From Neocallimastix lanati (nom. inval.) (taxonomy: Eukaryota; Neocallimastigomycota; Neocallimastigomycetes; Neocallimastigales; Neocallimastigaceae): a stretch of 52,534 nucleotides of DNA. The DNA lies in contig JACVTC010000301.1 of assembly GCA_016946835.1 (NCBI GenBank), forward strand, positions 1-52,534. Direction: 5' to 3'. The first letter of the stretch is position 1. Every line of letters starts with the position of its first letter. A model generated the notes under the pieces. It saw nothing but the letters and a program-made list of their open reading frames with translations. It ran no database searches and was not told where the DNA came from. Positions 49,568 to 52,534 of the stretch are shown here, in pieces. The translations under genes were made by a program, and so were the position numbers.

Positions 49568-50497
49568 ATTCTTTTATTTGATACTTTTATTTGATACTTT
49601 TATTTGATACTTTTATTTTATTATATAATTATATATATATATAGTATGATTTCAACAAAAATTATATAAATATTAATTATAATTAATATCAGAAAGATTA
49701 TTTTTTTTTTTTATTTTTAAATATTATTTAATTCACTGAAAAAATAAGGCAAAAAAAAAAAAAAATTTTTTTGGTTTTGGAAAATGCTTTTTTTAACAAA
49801 TAATATAGCAATTAAATCAGATAATTACAAAATATTAAAAAATACAATATAAATTATATTAAATTTATGTTATTCCATTAGAATATCAACTATATTATTA
49901 GAAATATAAAAATTTATTAGTTTTATGTGATATTCGTTATGTATTGAATTTCTTTTACTATATATAATTTATAAAAAGTTAAAAAGTTATTTATTCAATT
50001 ATTATACAAAAAAATTTATATATTATAATTTAGGTTTTAATTATTATAAAATGTGATAATTATATATTAAATAAATGATAACTACAACATTATATTAAAA
50101 CTTTCTAAATATAAAATATAATTACAAAGATTTAATATACAAGGTAATTTTTCTATGTATATTGAAATTATCATTTTCTGTAATAATTTATATGTAAAGT
50201 ATTTTATTAAAGATTAAATAAATGATTTTTTCACAATCAATTTAAGCAAGTAAAAAAATAAATATTTATTTATATAAATGATATAAAAAATTTTCTTAGT
50301 TAACCACTTTAAAAAAATATTATTTTAGTATTATATATTTACATTTTAACCTATAAATTAACCTAAATAGTTTAAATATTTTTATATATGTTTTTTATGT
50401 ATTAATATATTAAAGAATAATAAAATTAATTTAAATATATATATATTTATTTTAAAAAAAAATTGATTTAAAAATTATTGTTTGATGTATAAATTTG

Positions 50498-50614
50498 TAA
50501 TAATAATTATTAATAATAAATAATAATAATAATAATAAAAATAATAATAATAATTTATAATAAGAATAATTGGAATAAGAATAATAATTTATAATAATAA
50601 TAATAATAATAATG

Positions 50615-50654
<40 letters not shown>

Positions 50655-50697
50655 TAATAATAATAATGATAATAATTTATAATTGATAATAATGATA
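50498..50697. repeat. TAA tract, unit 5
   Basis: Same interruptions as the other units. Confidence 0.85.
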
Positions 50698-51152
50698 TAT
50701 GTTGTTTATTTAATATAATAATACATATGTGTTATGGTTAACAAGGAAAAAAAAATAGATTTACACTAAACGTATTTCAATATTTTTTTTATTATTTTAT
50801 AATTACAATATTATTTCTACCAAAGAAAAACAATAACAAGAATAAGAATTAATATTAATTATTATATATAGTAAAGTATTAATAATATATAATTATAAAT
50901 AGATATAATAAATAAGAATATATATAATAATTATATATATTATATGAATAATATAAACTATTTTATTATATAAACTTTAATATTTTAAAATATAAAGTGT
51001 AAATTAATATTTAAGAAATATATATAAAAAATGTAATATAATAAATACAATATATAAATAATATAAAATACAAATTATAATATAAAATATATAATAATAT
51101 AAATTATTATAATAAGATATAAATTAAATATCTGAATATATAAATATTCAAA

Positions 51153-51184
51153 TATACAAATATGTTGCTACACATATTTGTATA
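51153..51184. repeat. Junction hairpin, unit 5/6
   Basis: Stem and loop unchanged; the junction follows at 51206. Confidence 0.4.
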
Positions 51185-51883
51185 ATATCATTTGTTACTT
51201 TTATGAAAGTTACACAAAATACTCAGACTAACATTAATTTATATAACATAAAATAAACACAATAACTAACTTAACCATAAAAAATAAATATAAATATACT
51301 TTAATTATATAATATATAAAATAATATTAATAAATATATAAAATAATTATTAAGTTGTTTTCTATATAAATAAATTATAAAGTTAATAATTTGATAAAAA
51401 AAAAATAAAATTTATATTATTTATAGTTTTAAAAAAAATATGTAGCAAAAAAAATAGAAAAAAAATAGTAGGCATAATCCATTTAACCACTTATTTTTAT
51501 ATTAAATATAAATATTTGAAATAAAGTAATAATTTTTTTTAACATATTTAAAAAAGAGTAAAACTATTTAAATAATTTAAAAGGTATATAATTTTTTTTA
51601 TTATTTTTAAAAATATTTCTAATAATAAATAAAAAATTATATATGAAAGAATAAATAATATATAGATAAATAACTTGTTACATTTTATATAAGGAATTAA
51701 GACAATTATTAAAATTTTATATAAAATATATGTATTCATAATATTAATTTTTAAAAATCTAATTTTAATAAAATTATAAAAGAAGTTTTAAATAAAATAT
51801 AATAATAAAGAAAAATATTCCTTATTTTAATGATAATTAAATTGAAATTAAATTAAATTAAATTAAATTTAAAAAAAAAAAAA

Positions 51884-52534
51884 ATGGTGAATTATCGATA
51901 TTTAAATAATTATAGAGATAATAATATTAACAATATATTTTTAAGAAGAAGTAATAAATTTAGTGTAAAAAAGGAAGAAGATTTAAATGAACTATTTCAA
52001 AAATAATATTATTACCACAATAGGTAATAAACCAAAGTATTCTTTTTTTAAAAAATATCCTTGAAATTAAAAGTTTGTAATCTTTTAAATTGTAAATTAG
52101 TATTAAATGGAAATGAAGTTGAATTTGAAAATGGAAAACTTATTACTACAACAGAAATAGTGAATAATGATGTTGATATTAAGATTTTAAAAGAATTAAT
52201 TGAAGCAGAAACTAAGGAAATTAGAGAGATGATAGTTTTACCTCTAACTCTCAATGCCAATTTATCTACTCTAGGCTACATCATGGATGTTGAACTTTAA
52301 AAATTGTATCATTTTATGATAAAAATAATATTGAAAGATTAAGTAAATATTAATTTCGAAGTTTAAAGAATTCAATGATTCAGACGATGACTATATCCTA
52401 TTTATCCAAGTTTCCTGGTGAAACTATAGATCCCAGTTCAATTTACCTATATTATTCTCAATGGCTTCATTACTTAGATCATTCCCCAGATTATGATAAA
52501 AAATCTCTCATTCCAAAAAAGTTATCAATGGGGT
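51884..52534 (+). pseudogene. Unit 6 copy of the large gene, 5' part only, frameshifted and cut by the window end
   Basis: The ATG at 51884 follows the usual poly-A leader. One extra A near 51990 brings a stop at 52004-52006 after 40 codons. Two more single-base gains near 52042 and 52075 restore the frame, which stays open to TAA at 52298-52300, caused by loss of one T. Further single-base losses lie near 52351, 52395 and 52411 and a gain near 52519. This is the highest indel density in the window, in its last 650 bases, and supports a low-quality contig end. Confidence 0.8.

Larger units (their letters stand above)
46718..51883. other. Spacer of unit 5 and 5' flank of the unit 6 gene
   Basis: The same elements are in the same order, with more changes than earlier spacers: TATTATACG for TATATACG near 46760, a G inside a T run near 46935, an extra T near 47049, CCATATG for CAATATG near 47102 and an extra A in the minisatellite near 49331. 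The junction with unit 6 is at 51205/51206; the leader pentamer run is interrupted by a G near 51844. Confidence 0.8.
393..52534 (+). repeat. Tandem array of a ~10.16 kb gene-plus-spacer unit
   Basis: All units are head to tail. The junction is placed where homology to unit 1 starts, at the string AAAGTTACAC: 393, 10570, 20731, 30892, 41049 and 51206. Unit lengths are then about 10177, 10161, 10161, 10157 and 10157 bp, and the sixth unit is cut at 52534. Each unit runs 5' flank (about 680 bp), large ORF (about 5 kb), spacer (about 4.5 kb). Units 2 and 3 are nearly identical; units 4 to 6 add mostly single-base homopolymer changes; unit 1 carries true substitutions in its first part. The identity implies recent amplification or homogenisation, or a circular molecule read several times; the diverged left edge argues against a pure circle. 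Confidence 0.95.

Noticed and set aside
1-52534. tRNA, rRNA or rDNA-type repeat
   Set aside because: No cloverleaf or ribosomal signature was found in the composition islands; the repeat unit is built around a protein-coding gene.

Overview
The window is a tandem array. A unit of about 10.16 kb starts at 393, 10570, 20731, 30892, 41049 and 51206, giving five full units and the beginning of a sixth that is cut by the window end. Units 2 and 3 differ only in homopolymer lengths as far as I can read them. Non-coding DNA is extremely A+T-rich, with long A and T runs, (TAA)n and (TAAAA)n tracts. Coding DNA is moderately A+T-rich, uses the standard code (no in-frame TAA, TAG or TGA in 1665 codons, and CAA is common for Gln), has no ribosome binding sites and is full of Asn, Lys, Glu and Ile. 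This points to a eukaryotic nuclear genome. An anaerobic gut fungus (Neocallimastigomycota) is my best guess and a dictyostelid-like amoeba the main alternative; this is inference from composition only.

Each unit has one large intronless gene on the + strand, followed by a spacer of about 5.2 kb. The gene encodes 1665 residues and is intact at 11247-16244 and 21409-26406. From remembered sequence patterns, not a search, I read it as a relative of the uncharacterised bacterial MXAN_6230/SCO0854 family. The family's N-terminal module occurs twice in tandem (about residues 63-418 and 483-837). It is followed by a charged and Asn-rich linker and a C-terminal module (about 1080-1560) interrupted by a coiled-coil insertion. 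The gene is broken by many indels in unit 1, by one in unit 4, by about ten in unit 5 and by several in the partial unit 6. Nearly all of these are one-base changes in homopolymers and they increase toward the 3' end of the window, so much of the breakage may be consensus error at a contig end.

The spacer is mostly simple A+T-rich sequence but holds a few islands of ordinary composition, repeated in every unit. In order these are: a segment of about 183 bp that folds into a nested five-helix RNA-like structure; a cluster of inverted and direct copies of a CGAAATGCA motif, including a 19-bp perfect inverted repeat about 465 bp across that resembles a miniature inverted-repeat element; a short exon-like open segment after a polypyrimidine-AG; a minisatellite of about 51-61 bp; a (TAA)n tract; and a 12-bp-stem hairpin just before the unit junction.

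Unit 1 is a mosaic. Its 5' flank and the first ~1.6 kb of its gene carry real substitutions and indels relative to the other units, while everything after about 4.6 kb is essentially identical to them. Its homology to the other units begins at 393, on the edge of a 19-bp sequence (377-395) that recurs inverted at 6895-6913. No tRNA, rRNA, CRISPR array, recognisable transposase or second complete gene was seen.
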